In this document: positions 6,052 to 6,212 of the stretch, one piece after another
Numbering within the stretch: position 1 is the stretch's first letter
Layout: every line of letters begins with the position of its first letter
Source of the DNA: Clostridiales bacterium
GTDB lineage: Bacteria > Bacillota > Clostridia > UBA1381
Reading direction: 5' to 3'
Length of the DNA stretch: 6,212 nucleotides
NCBI GenBank assembly: GCA_003453455.1
Contig: DMLG01000144.1
Location: 1-6,212, forward strand
The notes under the pieces: generated by a model
The model's database searches: none
Told to the model about the DNA's origin: nothing
The model's input: the letters and a program-made list of their open reading frames with translations, nothing else
Made by a program: the position numbers and the translations under genes

Positions 6052-6212
6052 TCAAGATTTTCCCGACATAGCGTTATATGCTGTGCGCACCGCCTCTTCT
6101 GAAATATCGCAAGACAGAGTATATACGGGTACCTGCCTTAAAACGACATCAATGATTTTTAAAAGCATATCCATATCCTTTTCATCGTACGGTCTTATGG
6201 TCTGCGCAAGCA
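6052..6212 (-). CDS. C-terminal fragment, possibly HPr-kinase/PEPCK-like P-loop protein (cut by right edge)
   Basis: A minus-strand frame enters from the right edge (first full codon at 6210) and stops at TGA 6054-6052, giving the last 52 residues. It includes LLKIIDVVLRQVPVYTLSCD (residues 16-35 of the fragment) followed by ISEEAVRTAYNAM. The other two minus-strand frames stop within the first 30 bases. The layout of a hydrophobic helix, then a VPVYxLxCDxS strand, then EEAVRTAYNAM resembles the C-terminal end of clostridial proteins related to HPr kinase and ATP-dependent PEP carboxykinase. This is recognition from memory, and the P-loop and catalytic part lie outside the window. The gap of 39 bases to ung leaves open whether it shares the ung transcript. 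Confidence 0.6.
   Translation of the reverse strand, partial: LAQTIRPYDEKDMDMLLKIIDVVLRQVPVYTLSCDISEEAVRTAYNAMSGKS

Overview
The window reads as an ordinary chromosomal segment of an anaerobic Gram-positive bacterium of the class Clostridia (Bacillota). This is an inference from four things: purine-rich ribosome binding sites of the GGAGG type before most genes; moderate A+T content (about 40% G+C on a sampled line); a DNA polymerase I whose proofreading domain has lost its catalytic residues, as in many Bacillota; and the order polA, coaE, small lytic transglycosylase, which I recall as recurrent in Clostridia. Nothing points to a phage, plasmid, insertion sequence or CRISPR array. Every supported gene lies on the minus strand, so the window is read from high to low coordinates.

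Right edge (6212-6052): the last 52 codons of a gene whose tail resembles the C-terminus of HPr-kinase/PEPCK-like P-loop proteins. Then come ung (uracil-DNA glycosylase, 6012-5338), polA (DNA polymerase I, 5321-2715), coaE (dephospho-CoA kinase, 2728-2156), a membrane-anchored SLT-type lytic transglycosylase (2159-1611) and uppP (undecaprenyl-diphosphate phosphatase, 1598-786). From ung to uppP the genes are 12-16 bases apart or overlap (14 bases for polA/coaE, an ATGA overlap for coaE/transglycosylase), so they very probably form one transcript. Ung and Pol I act in the same base-excision repair route. The transglycosylase and UppP both serve the cell wall, in peptidoglycan turnover and lipid-carrier recycling. 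CoaE makes coenzyme A.

An 80-base gap after uppP (785-706) holds the only convincing promoter: TTGCAA, 17 bases, TATAGT. It is flanked by a 10-base inverted repeat. It should drive a separate unit made of a single-pass membrane protein with three degenerate repeats of about 39 residues (705-127) and, 14 bases on, a very acidic protein cut by the left edge (112-1). These two are the least understood part of the window and the best place to look for something new. The rest is well-known housekeeping.
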